Shown: positions 41,771 through 51,334, numbered from the stretch's first letter. The stretch is DNA of 64,000 nt from Panacibacter microcysteis (GCF_015831355.1 NZ_JADWYR010000002.1:1302001-1366000); one strand, 5' to 3'. Translations and numbers: made by a program. Notes: a model not told the origin generated them from the sequence alone.

Positions 41771-42880
41771 ATGGCTCTTGAATCAAGTAAAGTACTTGAG
41801 TTACCCATTCTCAAGCATTTTGATAAAAATGACATCACACTAAGCCCGAAAAACTGGCGTAAAGGTGAAAAAGGGATTGCTACTATATTCGGGCTTATTT
41901 TAGCCGGAACACTCGCATGGGGCTTATATCAATATGTTTTACCAATCGTCTTTACATGGATAGGTCAGGCTTTGGGAGCTATTGCTACTGCGGTGCTGGT
42001 GATTGCTTTTTTCATAATGCTGCCGGTAATCATTAAGGCACTAAAAAACCTTGCGCGTCTTTTTCATAAACTGCTTATTAAATATGATCCTTTTGGCGAG
42101 CTAGAAGAACAAAAGCAAAAAATGATTGGCAACAGAATGAAATTTAAAGAAGCAAAAGCAAAGATTAAGGCAATTAAATCCAACATGGAGGCGGAATCTG
42201 CCAAAGCAGAAAAAGAAGCAAAGGAATATCAGGAAAAAGTTCTCATGCTACAATCACGTGCAGAAAATACTAAGACCAAAATGGAAGATATGGATCGCGC
42301 TATGGGTGCGGCAGCAAAAGAAAATGATGATTATGTAGAGCTTCAAACAGGTTTGATGAAGACGCTTAGCGAAGCACAGCGTATTAGCCACATGCTTAAT
42401 CAAAGTACCGGACTTGTTAGAAAATATGGCAGCCGTGCGCATGTAATCGGTAAACTGGACCGTAAATTAAATATGGTAGATACTGCAATGGAAATAAAGA
42501 TTGCAGACTTCGATGTGAGCATTGATATGCTAAAAAAAGAATATGCATTTGCACAGGCAGCAAGAGAAGCTACTGAACAAGCTAAATCTGCCATGTTATT
42601 TACAAAAGGCTGGGAACTGGAATATGCTCTTGACGTAGTAACCAATACTATCGCTATGGACCTGGCCACAACAAGTGAAAACCTGCTCGACCTGGATACA
42701 TTAACAAGCGAATATTCCCTTGACAGTGATGAGCTCTATTCTAAATTGGATAAGCTGGCTGATCAGATCAAAACAGATAACTACGCCTTACCGGAATCAA
42801 AAAAATACAGTAACCCCAATTATAAACTAACTGACCAGGATAAACTGGAAAGCAAAGGATTTGGAGACATCTTTAATTAA
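41771..42880 (+). CDS. Membrane-bound coiled-coil protein of the ABC/OmpA locus
   Basis: 369 residues. Two or three membrane helices at about 34-95 (ATIFGLILAGTLAWGLYQYVL, AIATAVLVIAFFIMLPVIIKAL), then a Lys/Glu-rich coiled coil at about 110-200, and a helical C-terminal half with DFDVSIDMLKKEYAFAQAAREA. The coiled-coil part resembles PspA-type proteins in character only. The family is unknown to me. Between two genes of one transcript, gaps 10 and 23 bases. Confidence 0.7.
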   Translation: MALESSKVLELPILKHFDKNDITLSPKNWRKGEKGIATIFGLILAGTLAWGLYQYVLPIVFTWIGQALGAIATAVLVIAFFIMLPVIIKALKNLARLFHKLLIKYDPFGELEEQKQKMIGNRMKFKEAKAKIKAIKSNMEAESAKAEKEAKEYQEKVLMLQSRAENTKTKMEDMDRAMGAAAKENDDYVELQTGLMKTLSEAQRISHMLNQSTGLVRKYGSRAHVIGKLDRKLNMVDTAMEIKIADFDVSIDMLKKEYAFAQAAREATEQAKSAMLFTKGWELEYALDVVTNTIAMDLATTSENLLDLDTLTSEYSLDSDELYSKLDKLADQIKTDNYALPESKKYSNPNYKLTDQDKLESKGFGDIFN

Positions 42881-42903
42881 TCTAATTTTTATAATCCACA
42901 AAT

Positions 42904-44700
42904 ATGAAATGGTCTAAACTCACATTTTTTTCAAAAGCCCTTATTGTTCTAATAATCGCCGGAGCTGTAGGAGGAGCAGTTTATTACTTCGCGCCAGGGC
43001 TTCGTATCGACGAATCAAAGCAACTCGAAAAACTTGACTTGTCTGAGAAAGATATAAATAATGTTGTAACGTCAGCCGAATTGCCGCTCCCGGAACCAGC
43101 ACTGTCAACAGAGGTTTCTTCAAAACCGGTGGTAAAAATTGCAGGTTACGCATGGAATGCACAATCCGGAATTATCGTTGCAAATGGTGGAGCAAAGACC
43201 ACCAAAGGCTCCTTAATGGAGAAAAATGGAGTAAACCTCGAAATCATTCGCCAGGACTGGCTTTCTGAACTACGCAACCTGCAAATGAAATTCATTGAAG
43301 AATTTGATCAGGGTAACAACAATCCTAAAGAAGGAGTAGCAGGAATAATGATCATGGGCGACGGCGTGCCTTTCTACATCAGTTCCGCACAGCAGGCGAT
43401 AGATGATAAATACGGTGCGGGAAAATACCAGTTGCAGGTGGTAGGTGTAGTAGGTTTAAGTTATGGAGAAGATAAACTAATTGGCCCCCCAAGCTGGAAA
43501 ATGAACCCTCAGTCCATGAAGGGTGCACTTATATCAACTGTAATTGGAGATGGTGATTGGGTTACCGCTGTAAACTACGCTTCTGCCAACAATATCAAAG
43601 TAAATCCTGATCCATCAACTTACGATGCAGAAGCGGTAAACTTTGTAGCCGCAGCAAACGACGACTACATAGAAGCTTCAAAAGATCTGATCAAATCGCA
43701 GAAGGAAGGATACACTGTTAGTCTTAAAGAAGTAAAAGCTGGAAAACTTACCGGTAAAACCATCAATAAGAAAGTCGATGGTTGCGCAACCTGGACGCCG
43801 GGAGATAAAATGGTTTTTGATGAATTAGGTGGTGTTACAGATATTATTTCTACAAGAGAATTCAACAACCAGATGGCAACCGCAGTTATTGTTTTAAAAC
43901 AATGGGCAGACAAAAATAAAGACGTTGTACAAAACATTTTGAAGGCTACGTACACCGCCTGCAATCAAATGAAACAGTACGATGACTGGAGAAAGAAGGC
44001 TGCAGAAAATGTTGCCTCTACCTTCAATATGGAAAATGCAGACTACTGGTATAACATGTTCAAAGGACAAAAAGGCGAAAAAAATGGCATCTCTTACAAC
44101 ATGGGTGGTTCAAGGGTTTTCAACCTTTCCGATGCAAAGCAGTACTTTGGCATAACTGACGGAACCAATCGTTACAAAGCGGTTTACGACCAGGTAAGCA
44201 GTTATCTTAAAAATCTTAACCCTGCAGGCTTTAACCAGAATGTGAAACGAATCGTTCCTTATGAGGAGGCTGTAAATGTTTCGTTCTTAAACCAGGTAGA
44301 GAACATTGATGCAGGTAAGGCATACACGGCAGACTATAGCGAAAAGGCTACAAACGTGGTTGCTTCAGGCGAATGGCAGATAAATTTTGATGTTGGCCGC
44401 GCTTCACTACGCCCTGAAGGTAAAGACGTACTCGAGCAAATCTACAATCTCCTTATCCAGGCAGAAGACTCAAAACTCGAACTCACAGGGCATACAGATA
44501 ATACAGGTACACAAGAGAATAATTACTCATTGTCGCAGGCCAGGGCTGAAGCCGTAAAAAGCTACCTCATCCAGCGCGGCATACCAGCTACTCGCTTCCA
44601 GAAAATTGAAGGTAAAGGACAGGATGAGCCGGTAGCAGATAATGCAACGGCTGCTGGTAAAGCGAAAAACAGGCGTGTTGTGGTATCTATTTTAAAATAA
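42904..44700 (+). CDS. Substrate-binding protein fused to an OmpA peptidoglycan-binding domain
   Basis: 598 residues. An N-terminal membrane helix (about 8-28, ALIVLIIAGAVGGAVYYF) anchors it. Residues about 75-440 look like a taurine/nitrate (NMT1/TauA)-type substrate-binding fold: KIAGYAWNAQSGIIVANGG opens it, GIMIMGDGVPFY is near 150. The last 120 residues are an OmpA_C domain: FDVGRASLRPEG, LTGHTDNTG (Asp for diaminopimelate), YSLSQARAEAV and NRRVVV (Arg). The protein would thus span from inner membrane to peptidoglycan. It is followed by permease and ATPase genes after a repeat copy. Key unknown: the ligand. Confidence 0.8.
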   Translation: MKWSKLTFFSKALIVLIIAGAVGGAVYYFAPGLRIDESKQLEKLDLSEKDINNVVTSAELPLPEPALSTEVSSKPVVKIAGYAWNAQSGIIVANGGAKTTKGSLMEKNGVNLEIIRQDWLSELRNLQMKFIEEFDQGNNNPKEGVAGIMIMGDGVPFYISSAQQAIDDKYGAGKYQLQVVGVVGLSYGEDKLIGPPSWKMNPQSMKGALISTVIGDGDWVTAVNYASANNIKVNPDPSTYDAEAVNFVAAANDDYIEASKDLIKSQKEGYTVSLKEVKAGKLTGKTINKKVDGCATWTPGDKMVFDELGGVTDIISTREFNNQMATAVIVLKQWADKNKDVVQNILKATYTACNQMKQYDDWRKKAAENVASTFNMENADYWYNMFKGQKGEKNGISYNMGGSRVFNLSDAKQYFGITDGTNRYKAVYDQVSSYLKNLNPAGFNQNVKRIVPYEEAVNVSFLNQVENIDAGKAYTADYSEKATNVVASGEWQINFDVGRASLRPEGKDVLEQIYNLLIQAEDSKLELTGHTDNTGTQENNYSLSQARAEAVKSYLIQRGIPATRFQKIEGKGQDEPVADNATAAGKAKNRRVVVSILK

Positions 44701-44738
44701 ATTTATGAGCCGGGCAACGGAATCTTAATTAAGCTTCC

Positions 44739-44758
44739 GTTGCGTCGCACTCTTGTAC
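44739..44758 (+). repeat. Interspersed repeat copy R15 (form A core) inside an operon-like locus
   Basis: GTTGCGTCGCACTCTTGTAC, exact form A. It lies in the 262-base gap between the SBP-OmpA gene and the permease gene of the ABC locus. Confidence 0.8.
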
Positions 44759-44962
44759 TGTTGAATATGCTTCAGCAATTGATGCAGTCTGCCTTAGTTA
44801 TTCTCAACTCGCTTCAATTCGGTTTTTAGTATAAGGAACAAGGTGCCTGCATTATACATATCATCAACAGCAGCCGTTGCAATCAAATCAGCAAACGATA
44901 TTACAAGTCCTGCCAGCTACAACTTCCAGGGTACGCCCGTGATCAAAATCAACCAAATTATA

Positions 44963-45739
44963 ATGAGCATCGCGAAATTTTTCAAACCGTTTGAACCTGT
45001 AAAAAAAAATCAGCGCCTCGTGTTGGCCGGCATATGGCTTGTTTTAGTAATGGGCTATTGGGTTATCGCTTCGTTGGGGCAAAAACATCTTTTCCCATCG
45101 CCAGGCCAGGTATTAAACGGTTTTGCATCTCTCTATAACGAAGGGCTTGTTGTACACATAGCCAGTTCGCTCGGGCTTTGTTTACAGGCTACACTTATCT
45201 CGTTGGTGGTATCGCTAACCATTGTTTATCTCTCCCCATTGCCGGCGTTAAAACCTTTGGCTGTTACACTAAGTAAAGTGAGGTATCTTCCACTTACAGG
45301 TATAACTTTTTATCTTACCATACTCGTTAGCAATGCACGATCCATGCAGGTAAGTGTTTTGGTAATATTTATGAGCCTTTATTTTATCACGTCCCTTCTT
45401 GCAGTCTTAAAGGATATTCCTTCAGAAGAAATAGACCATGCCAGATCTCTAAAATGTACACGCTGGGAAATCTTATGGGAAGTGGTTATCAAAGGTCGTC
45501 TTGACTATGTGATTGATGTATTGCGCCAAAATCTTTCTATTATCTGGATGATGCTGGTAACCGTAGAATCTATACTGGTGGCAGCCGGCGGTCTCGGCGT
45601 ACTCATTAAAAACAGCGATAAGTTTATGAATCATGGCCGTATAGTAGCATTGCAGTTGGTAATACTTTTCCTCGGGTTAGGCCTCGATTGGGTTTTAAAC
45701 ATAACAAGAAAATCTTTATTCCGCTACTCAACATTCTAA
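44963..45739 (+). CDS. ABC transporter permease (taurine/nitrate type)
   Basis: 258 residues, about six membrane helices (LAGIWLVLVMGYWVIASL, SSLGLCLQATLISLVVSLTIVYL, GITFYLTILVS and others). The cytoplasmic loop IDHARSLKCTRWEILWEVVIKG near 155-175 is the EAA loop that contacts the ATPase. It resembles TauC/SsuC/NrtB. The ATG at 44963 starts a cytoplasmic segment; the longer frame from 44843 overlaps the repeat zone. The ATPase follows 2 bases later. Confidence 0.85.
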   Translation: MSIAKFFKPFEPVKKNQRLVLAGIWLVLVMGYWVIASLGQKHLFPSPGQVLNGFASLYNEGLVVHIASSLGLCLQATLISLVVSLTIVYLSPLPALKPLAVTLSKVRYLPLTGITFYLTILVSNARSMQVSVLVIFMSLYFITSLLAVLKDIPSEEIDHARSLKCTRWEILWEVVIKGRLDYVIDVLRQNLSIIWMMLVTVESILVAAGGLGVLIKNSDKFMNHGRIVALQLVILFLGLGLDWVLNITRKSLFRYSTF

Positions 45740-45741
45740 AA

Positions 45742-46590
45742 ATGAATCCCAAGTACGAATACGAACAGAAGGAAACCATCCTGCACGTAGAGCATTTAAG
45801 TGTTGCTTATGGTAATAAGACAATTATTCAAAACATTAACCTTGAAGAAAAAAATTGTTACAGACCCGGCAAACAGCAGGGGCAAACTATTGCTGTTGTA
45901 GGAAGATCCGGACGTGGCAAATCTACTTTTTTCAAAGCATTAACCGGGCTTATAACGCCTACATCAGGTAACATTCTGATACCAGATTTTTCGAAAGAAA
46001 TTGTAAACGGCCAGCAACCTGCCAAAAAAGTAGCAGAAGGAGATGTTGGGTTCGTAGACCAGAAATATACGCTCTTCAGGCATAAAACCATTTACCAGGC
46101 ACTTATGTTTTCATTGCGGCAGTCGCCAGAAAGCAAAGAGCAAAAACATGATAAAATAATGCATCACCTGCAGCAGTGGGGTCTTGAATCAGCAAAAGAT
46201 CAATACCCATGCGAACTATCTGGCGGCCAGCGCCAACGTACTGCCTTGCTGGAACAGTTGCTCAGCTCAGGATACTATATGGTTTTGGACGAACCCTTCT
46301 CCGGTTTAGATGTTGGAAACATTGCAAACGTAAAAGATGCGTTTAAACTCATTAATGACAGCCATGAATTAAACACTGTTATATTCAGCACACATGATAT
46401 AGAACTGGCTGTTGAGCTGGCTGACTCTCTTTATGTATTGGGTTATGACAAAAGTGTTCACAACAATAATGTAGGTACGCTTTTAAAACATTTTGATCTT
46501 AAAGCATTGGGCCTGGCATGGCACGACAGTTTCACATCAGCACATCTTGATCTGGTAAAAGAAATAAAAGACATTATGCTGCGATCATGA
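45742..46590 (+). CDS. ABC transporter ATP-binding protein
   Basis: 282 residues. Walker A GRSGRGKST near 53, signature LSGGQRQR near 155, Walker B YMVLDEPFSGLD near 178 and H-loop STHD near 215. An insertion (EEKNCYRPGKQQGQ) sits just before the Walker A strand. It pairs with the permease 2 bases upstream and completes the predicted importer of the locus. Confidence 0.9.
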   Translation: MNPKYEYEQKETILHVEHLSVAYGNKTIIQNINLEEKNCYRPGKQQGQTIAVVGRSGRGKSTFFKALTGLITPTSGNILIPDFSKEIVNGQQPAKKVAEGDVGFVDQKYTLFRHKTIYQALMFSLRQSPESKEQKHDKIMHHLQQWGLESAKDQYPCELSGGQRQRTALLEQLLSSGYYMVLDEPFSGLDVGNIANVKDAFKLINDSHELNTVIFSTHDIELAVELADSLYVLGYDKSVHNNNVGTLLKHFDLKALGLAWHDSFTSAHLDLVKEIKDIMLRS

Positions 46591-46596
46591 TTCTGC

Positions 46597-46628
46597 GTAA
46601 CAGCAGCCAATAGTCAAATCGCTGTTAC
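46597..46628 (+). other. Hairpin after the ABC locus
   Basis: GTAACAGC at 46597-46604 pairs with GCTGTTAC at 46621-46628 around 16 bases. There is no T-run, so it may not terminate transcription by itself. Confidence 0.4.
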
Positions 46629-46734
46629 TATCTTCCGGCGAATATCGCCATACGTGTACATGCAAAAATAATTTACTGACTTTCAATCTTTAGAATAAAG
46701 TGCAATAACTTATTTTTATCAAAATAACCATCCA

Positions 46735-48672
46735 TTGATAATCCGTTTCAGCCTCCTCTTCCTGTTGATTGCCTTCTCGCATCGTCTTTCCGCACAGTTA
46801 TGCCAGGGCAGCCTCGGCGATCCCGTGGTTAAAATTGATTTTGGCTCAGGCCCAAACCCGGGACCAACACTTTCGTTCCCTACAGGTTATGGCTTTGTTA
46901 CAAACGACTGCCCGAATGACGGATTTTATGCTGTGCGCAACAGTACTTCGTCATGCTTTGGAGATAGCTGGCACAGCCTGGTGCAAGACCACACAGGCAA
47001 TGGAAGCGGCTATTTTATGCTGGTAAATGCATCGCTGCAAAAAGGCGATTTTTATGTTGATACGGTGAGAGGACTTTGCCCGAAAACAACGTTCGAGTTT
47101 GCCGCCTGGGTGGTAAATGTTCTAAAGCCCTCTGCATGCAACGCTGCCGGCATTACGCCTGATCTTACATTTTACATCCAAAACCTGCAGGGCGATACAC
47201 TCCAGAAATACAATACAGGTTCCATCCCGTCTCAGAACAGCCCGCAATGGAAGCAGTACGGTTTTTTCTTTGAAACACCTGCCGGCCTTACCGATGTAAT
47301 TGTACGTATCAGGAACAATGCAGACGGTGGTTGCGGTAACGACCTTGCGCTGGATGATATTACATTCAGGCCATGCGGGCCGGAAGTTAAAGCTTCCATA
47401 CAGGGAGAGTCTGTTATAGACGTAAAAGACCTGTGCGACTACAATTCAAAATCTTATACACTCACTGGTGCCATTACACAAGGCTATACTGATCCTGCCT
47501 ACCAATGGCAGTTAAGCACTAATAATGTTAACTGGAGCGATATTGGCGGGGCTACTGCTGCAACATATACCCGCACACCAACACCAACAGGCACCTATTA
47601 TTACAGGATGGCAGTGGCAGAAAAAGAAAACATCTCATCAGCACTATGCCGCATTTACTCTAACGTGATTAAGTTCAATGTAGAAAGCAAACCTGTGACC
47701 ACGGCAGGCAGCAATAGCCCGGTTTGCGAAGATGCAGCATTGTCACTTACCGCAACAGGTGGCATATCTTACAGTTGGAAAGGGCCTGGAAACTTTTCTT
47801 CATCAGTTGCCCAGCCTGTTATTCAGCCAACGCCATTTGGTGCCGCAGGCAAATATTATGTTACCGTTACATCTGCAGCAGGTTGTGTGCAAACCGATTC
47901 CACTGTTGTTTCGGTGGTAGCAAAGCCTGCTGCCAATGCCGGCAGTGATGCCGGTATTTGTGCGGGCCGCTCAACAACGTTGAACGGAGTTTTTGCAAAT
48001 GGCACAGTTGCCTGGTCGCCATCAACCGGTTTATCTGCTACCAATATTGCCAACCCAACTGTAACACCTGCCGACAGTACCACTTACACACTAACCGTTA
48101 CAGACAACAATACAGGCTGCACTGCACAGGATTCTGTGAGAATATTTGTGTATGATTTGCCTGTGGCAAATGCAGGTCCCGATAAGGTGATCATGGAAGG
48201 TAACAGTATAGCGCTGGAAGGCGCAGCAACAGGTACAGGTATTACCTTCAACTGGGCACCAAATACCAGCATTAGTGATCCTGTGAGTTTAACTCCTTTG
48301 GTTACACCGCCTGCAGATGCTACCTATACATTGAATGTATATTCTGAACTGGGTTGTGGGATTGCTTCTGACAATGTATTTATAAAAGTATATAAGAAGG
48401 TGGTTGTGCCAAATGCTTTCTCGCCCAACAATGATGGCATAAATGACAAATGGCAGATACTGGCCCTTGATGCTTACCCTGATGCTGTTGTAAGTGTTTT
48501 CAACCGTTATGGGAAAGCAGTGTTTACCTCGAAAGGTAGTTATACTGCATGGAACGGTAAGTTCAATAATACTGACCTGCCGGTGGGCACCTACTACTAT
48601 GTAATTGACCTTAAATCTGCCGGTGAACTTAAACTTGCGCCATTAAAAGGTTCGCTGACGATATTGCGCTGA
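46735..48672 (+). CDS. Secreted protein with C-terminal CHU_C (T9SS type B) domain
   Basis: 645 residues with a probable TTG start: no in-frame ATG precedes the signal peptide (IIRFSLLFLLIAFSHRLSAQ), and the frame is closed by TAA at 46696. Domains: an N-terminal CBM-like jelly roll (about 25-220), an Ig/PKD string with SYSWKGP and TVSVVAKPAANAGSDAG repeats, and the CHU_C domain from about 556 (VPNAFSPNNDGINDKWQI, PVGTYYYVIDLK). The CHU_C domain directs export by T9SS, so the protein is probably at the surface. Target unknown. Confidence 0.82.
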   Translation: MIIRFSLLFLLIAFSHRLSAQLCQGSLGDPVVKIDFGSGPNPGPTLSFPTGYGFVTNDCPNDGFYAVRNSTSSCFGDSWHSLVQDHTGNGSGYFMLVNASLQKGDFYVDTVRGLCPKTTFEFAAWVVNVLKPSACNAAGITPDLTFYIQNLQGDTLQKYNTGSIPSQNSPQWKQYGFFFETPAGLTDVIVRIRNNADGGCGNDLALDDITFRPCGPEVKASIQGESVIDVKDLCDYNSKSYTLTGAITQGYTDPAYQWQLSTNNVNWSDIGGATAATYTRTPTPTGTYYYRMAVAEKENISSALCRIYSNVIKFNVESKPVTTAGSNSPVCEDAALSLTATGGISYSWKGPGNFSSSVAQPVIQPTPFGAAGKYYVTVTSAAGCVQTDSTVVSVVAKPAANAGSDAGICAGRSTTLNGVFANGTVAWSPSTGLSATNIANPTVTPADSTTYTLTVTDNNTGCTAQDSVRIFVYDLPVANAGPDKVIMEGNSIALEGAATGTGITFNWAPNTSISDPVSLTPLVTPPADATYTLNVYSELGCGIASDNVFIKVYKKVVVPNAFSPNNDGINDKWQILALDAYPDAVVSVFNRYGKAVFTSKGSYTAWNGKFNNTDLPVGTYYYVIDLKSAGELKLAPLKGSLTILR

Positions 48673-48733
48673 TAATGCTTTATGCACGGGATAGTGACCT
48701 GGAACTGCTGCCATGAAAAACTGCAGATAAAGT

Positions 48734-48747
48734 GATTGCGACGCAAC
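48734..48747 (-). repeat. Interspersed repeat copy R16 (variant C)
   Basis: GATTGCGACGCAAC with flank CTGCTGCCATGAAAAACT to the left and GCCGGTATA to the right, nearly the same as copy R5. It lies at a convergent junction. Confidence 0.65.
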
Positions 48748-48797
48748 GATGATTCCATGGAAAACGCATGCCGGTATAAATATTTTTTCGACGAATG

Positions 48798-49583
48798 TTA
48801 ATCCTGTATTGCCGTGCGTGCCAGCAGCTCTTCCACATGTTTTTCGCGGTACTTATGGGCAGCGGTCAGCTTCTCCCACGCTATATTGAATTCTTTCTGC
48901 ACCTCAATATCCTGCGAGAGGTAAACCTGCTTCTGAGAAAAATTGTCTTTGATGATCTCCAGGTCGTGCCAGATGCCGATATTTTCCTGTAGCTTATTGT
49001 AATAGGCAAAGTTGGGGTCGTCATTTTCTGCCTCGTGCCTTACCCAGTTGTATGCATAAATGCGTTGCTTAATGAGCTTACGCAGATCGTGCCACTCTGC
49101 GCCGGGCAGGTTTTTACGACATAGCTTTTCAACCTGTGCATTGAGGTCTGTAAAATATTGTTCGGCTAAAATCTCGTTGGTGCTGTGTACAAATTTGGAA
49201 AGTGTTTCCACGATCTCTTTAAAATCATCTTTATAGCGCGGTGCATTTTGCCTGAATTGGGCCACAAGAAAATCGAGCTTTTCCTGCGGGAAATAGGTAT
49301 GTTCTATAATACCAAACTCGTGTTTTTGCAGCCATTGTTGCAGCAACTGGCTTTCTCTTACCTCGCCGGCTTTTTGAAAAACAGAACGGATTAAGTGAGC
49401 AGGTTTTTTCAACTGTTGCTTGTGATAAATGGTGCCCAGGAATTTAATGATGGCCCTCAGCTTTTTGATCTCTACACGCAGATCGTGCAGGGAAGGTTCA
49501 TCGCCGTTTAACTCAAAATCGTGCAGGTTATTGAAGAGGTTTTTTACTCTTTGTGCAAAATATTTCTCCAGTGGAGTATCCAT
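48798..49583 (-). CDS. CHAD-domain protein
   Basis: 261 residues, an all-helical CHAD domain with conserved His and Arg/Lys (LHDLRVEIKKLRAIIKFLG near 32, EWHDLRKLIKQRIYAYNWVR near 165). CHAD proteins bind polyphosphate. It lies 1 base from the SDR gene on the same strand, but no functional link is evident. Confidence 0.88.
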   Translation of the reverse strand: MDTPLEKYFAQRVKNLFNNLHDFELNGDEPSLHDLRVEIKKLRAIIKFLGTIYHKQQLKKPAHLIRSVFQKAGEVRESQLLQQWLQKHEFGIIEHTYFPQEKLDFLVAQFRQNAPRYKDDFKEIVETLSKFVHSTNEILAEQYFTDLNAQVEKLCRKNLPGAEWHDLRKLIKQRIYAYNWVRHEAENDDPNFAYYNKLQENIGIWHDLEIIKDNFSQKQVYLSQDIEVQKEFNIAWEKLTAAHKYREKHVEELLARTAIQD

Positions 49584-49584
49584 A

Positions 49585-50478
49585 CTATTGGTTATTGAAA
49601 GTTAGCGCTACCCCTGTTGCAAAATCTACGGGATCATATTGCAGCAACTGCTTTGCTTTGGCGATGCTGAGACCCGAACGTTTTGCTCTTTGTACCGGTT
49701 CTATAAAAGTTTCAGACGTTACATTTTCAATAAGTGCTGCATCAAGGCGTAAAAACGAAGCCACGGCAACCGCCATATTATACGGCGAAAGCAGGTCTTT
49801 GCCTGCCAGGTGAAAAACCCCCTGCTGCTGCAGTGTTACAATTGCTTCTATGCCTTTGCAGATATCTGTGACAAAAGTGGGCGTACGCAACTGGTCACTC
49901 ACTACTTTAATAGCTTTGCCCTGCTCGAGGTTGTTTTTTACCCAATGCAAAAAAGTGGAGCGAACACCGTTCCATACGGGACCGTAAATAAAAACCGGTC
50001 TTACAATAGCATAAGCTAATCCACTGCTTTGTACGGCCTGTTCTGCCAGCAGTTTACTTTCGCCGTAGAAGTTGAGCGGGCCTTTTTCATCGTCTTCTGC
50101 GTGGGGGCCGTTTTCTCCAAAAACAAAATCGGTGGACACATAGATAAACTTTGCGCCGGGTGTGTGTTCTTTAAGCGCCTGCAATAAATATTTGGTAGCT
50201 TCTACATTTTGCAGCAGGCAGCATTCGCGGTTTATATGGCAATCATCGGGCTTACTATTGGCTGCCGTGTGCACCAGCACATCTGGCTTTACCGCCGCAA
50301 CCAACTGCGCTACGGCAGGCCTGTCTGTAAGGTCAACGGGAAAATAGGTATAAGGAACTTTTGAAGGAATGCGGCTTTCGCCCCTGCTACAGGCATATAT
50401 ATCGTAACCTTTATCTGCCAGGTACAACGTAAGGTGTTGACCGAGAAAACCATTGGCGCCTGTAATCAGCATTTTCAT
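49585..50478 (-). CDS. NAD-dependent epimerase/dehydratase (RmlD-like)
   Basis: 297 residues. Extended SDR fold: GANGFLGQHL at 7-16, STDFVFGENG near 125 and the catalytic YGESK near 152. The C-terminal half is typical of RmlD-like sugar reductases (dTDP-4-dehydrorhamnose reductase type). The precise substrate is not readable. It is the first gene of a two-gene unit with the CHAD gene. Confidence 0.85.
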   Translation of the reverse strand: MKMLITGANGFLGQHLTLYLADKGYDIYACSRGESRIPSKVPYTYFPVDLTDRPAVAQLVAAVKPDVLVHTAANSKPDDCHINRECCLLQNVEATKYLLQALKEHTPGAKFIYVSTDFVFGENGPHAEDDEKGPLNFYGESKLLAEQAVQSSGLAYAIVRPVFIYGPVWNGVRSTFLHWVKNNLEQGKAIKVVSDQLRTPTFVTDICKGIEAIVTLQQQGVFHLAGKDLLSPYNMAVAVASFLRLDAALIENVTSETFIEPVQRAKRSGLSIAKAKQLLQYDPVDFATGVALTFNNQ

Positions 50479-50537
50479 ACTGCCAATTTAATAAGCTATT
50501 GGCATATTGAATAAATTAATAGAAAGTTTACAGTTTA

Positions 50538-51122
50538 TTAATAGTCTTCGCCGCCTTCTTCACTGGTGCTTTCTTCTGTACTGCCACCAAATTCATCTTC
50601 ATCGCTGTCACCATCGCCGGTGCCTTCCAGCCCAAATCCTTCTGCACCTTTGGTCAGGTCGTATTTCTCTTCAATGTCAGCAAATTTATCGCCCAGCAGG
50701 CTGCGTGTGCCATATTGCTGCGGCCCGATGCCTTCTACCCTGCTTACAGAGGGATATACGGTACGTGCGTTTTCCTCTTTGCTCACATTGATCAGTTCCA
50801 CCATAAACGTCCAGTTTTTAGCAAAGTCGTACACGTATATAAATTTCTGGCTGGTGTCTCTGATCTCGCTGCCTATCGTGGTTTCTGCCATTAGCAATGG
50901 CGGGGCCACATAATCTTTTTCGTACCTGGCAAAAGATATTTCCCGGCCACGTACCCAGTGGTCGTTACTACGGTAAAAAGTTGACTGGTGCTTACTGTCA
51001 AACTCGTAAGCTTTTAATATCACATAATGCAGGTCTTCAAATGTTTGGGTGTGGCGTATCACTACATCCCTGTACACTGCATCATCTTCCTCAAAATAAA
51101 CCCTGAATTTAAGTATTGCCAT
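50538..51122 (-). CDS. pRiA4b ORF-3-like protein
   Basis: 194 residues. The conserved core (ILKFRVYFEEDDAVYRDVVI, FEDLHYVILKAYEFDSKHQSTFYR, FIYVYDFAKNWTFMVELI) matches the plasmid pRiA4b ORF-3 / IS1096 passenger family. An acidic low-complexity tail (GDGDSDEDEFGG..SEEGGEDY) ends it. The family function is unknown. The ATG at 51122 is chosen because MAILKFRVYF is the standard start. Confidence 0.82.
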   Translation of the reverse strand: MAILKFRVYFEEDDAVYRDVVIRHTQTFEDLHYVILKAYEFDSKHQSTFYRSNDHWVRGREISFARYEKDYVAPPLLMAETTIGSEIRDTSQKFIYVYDFAKNWTFMVELINVSKEENARTVYPSVSRVEGIGPQQYGTRSLLGDKFADIEEKYDLTKGAEGFGLEGTGDGDSDEDEFGGSTEESTSEEGGEDY

Positions 51123-51228
51123 CCTGTTGTTGATTTCGGTTTTATGCGTTTGCGGCAGAACTGCCGTTTCGATATTCGATAAAAGTAAGATTTTATTTTG
51201 CAAGCTGTACTGCTACTATCAGGCATTG

Positions 51229-51252
51229 GTTGTGTCACTCACTTGTACGTTC
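51229..51252 (+). repeat. Interspersed repeat copy R17 (form B core)
   Basis: GTTGTGTCACTCACTTGTAC plus GTTC, with left flank CTGTACTGCTACTATCAGGC as in R7. It lies between two minus-strand genes. Confidence 0.8.
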
Positions 51253-51334
51253 TTATCCCTTTTCGGCAAGGGTGCAACCTGCACCAGCAGAGCAATCATC
51301 TTTCGTACTTAACAGTCATGTACGAAACTACAAC

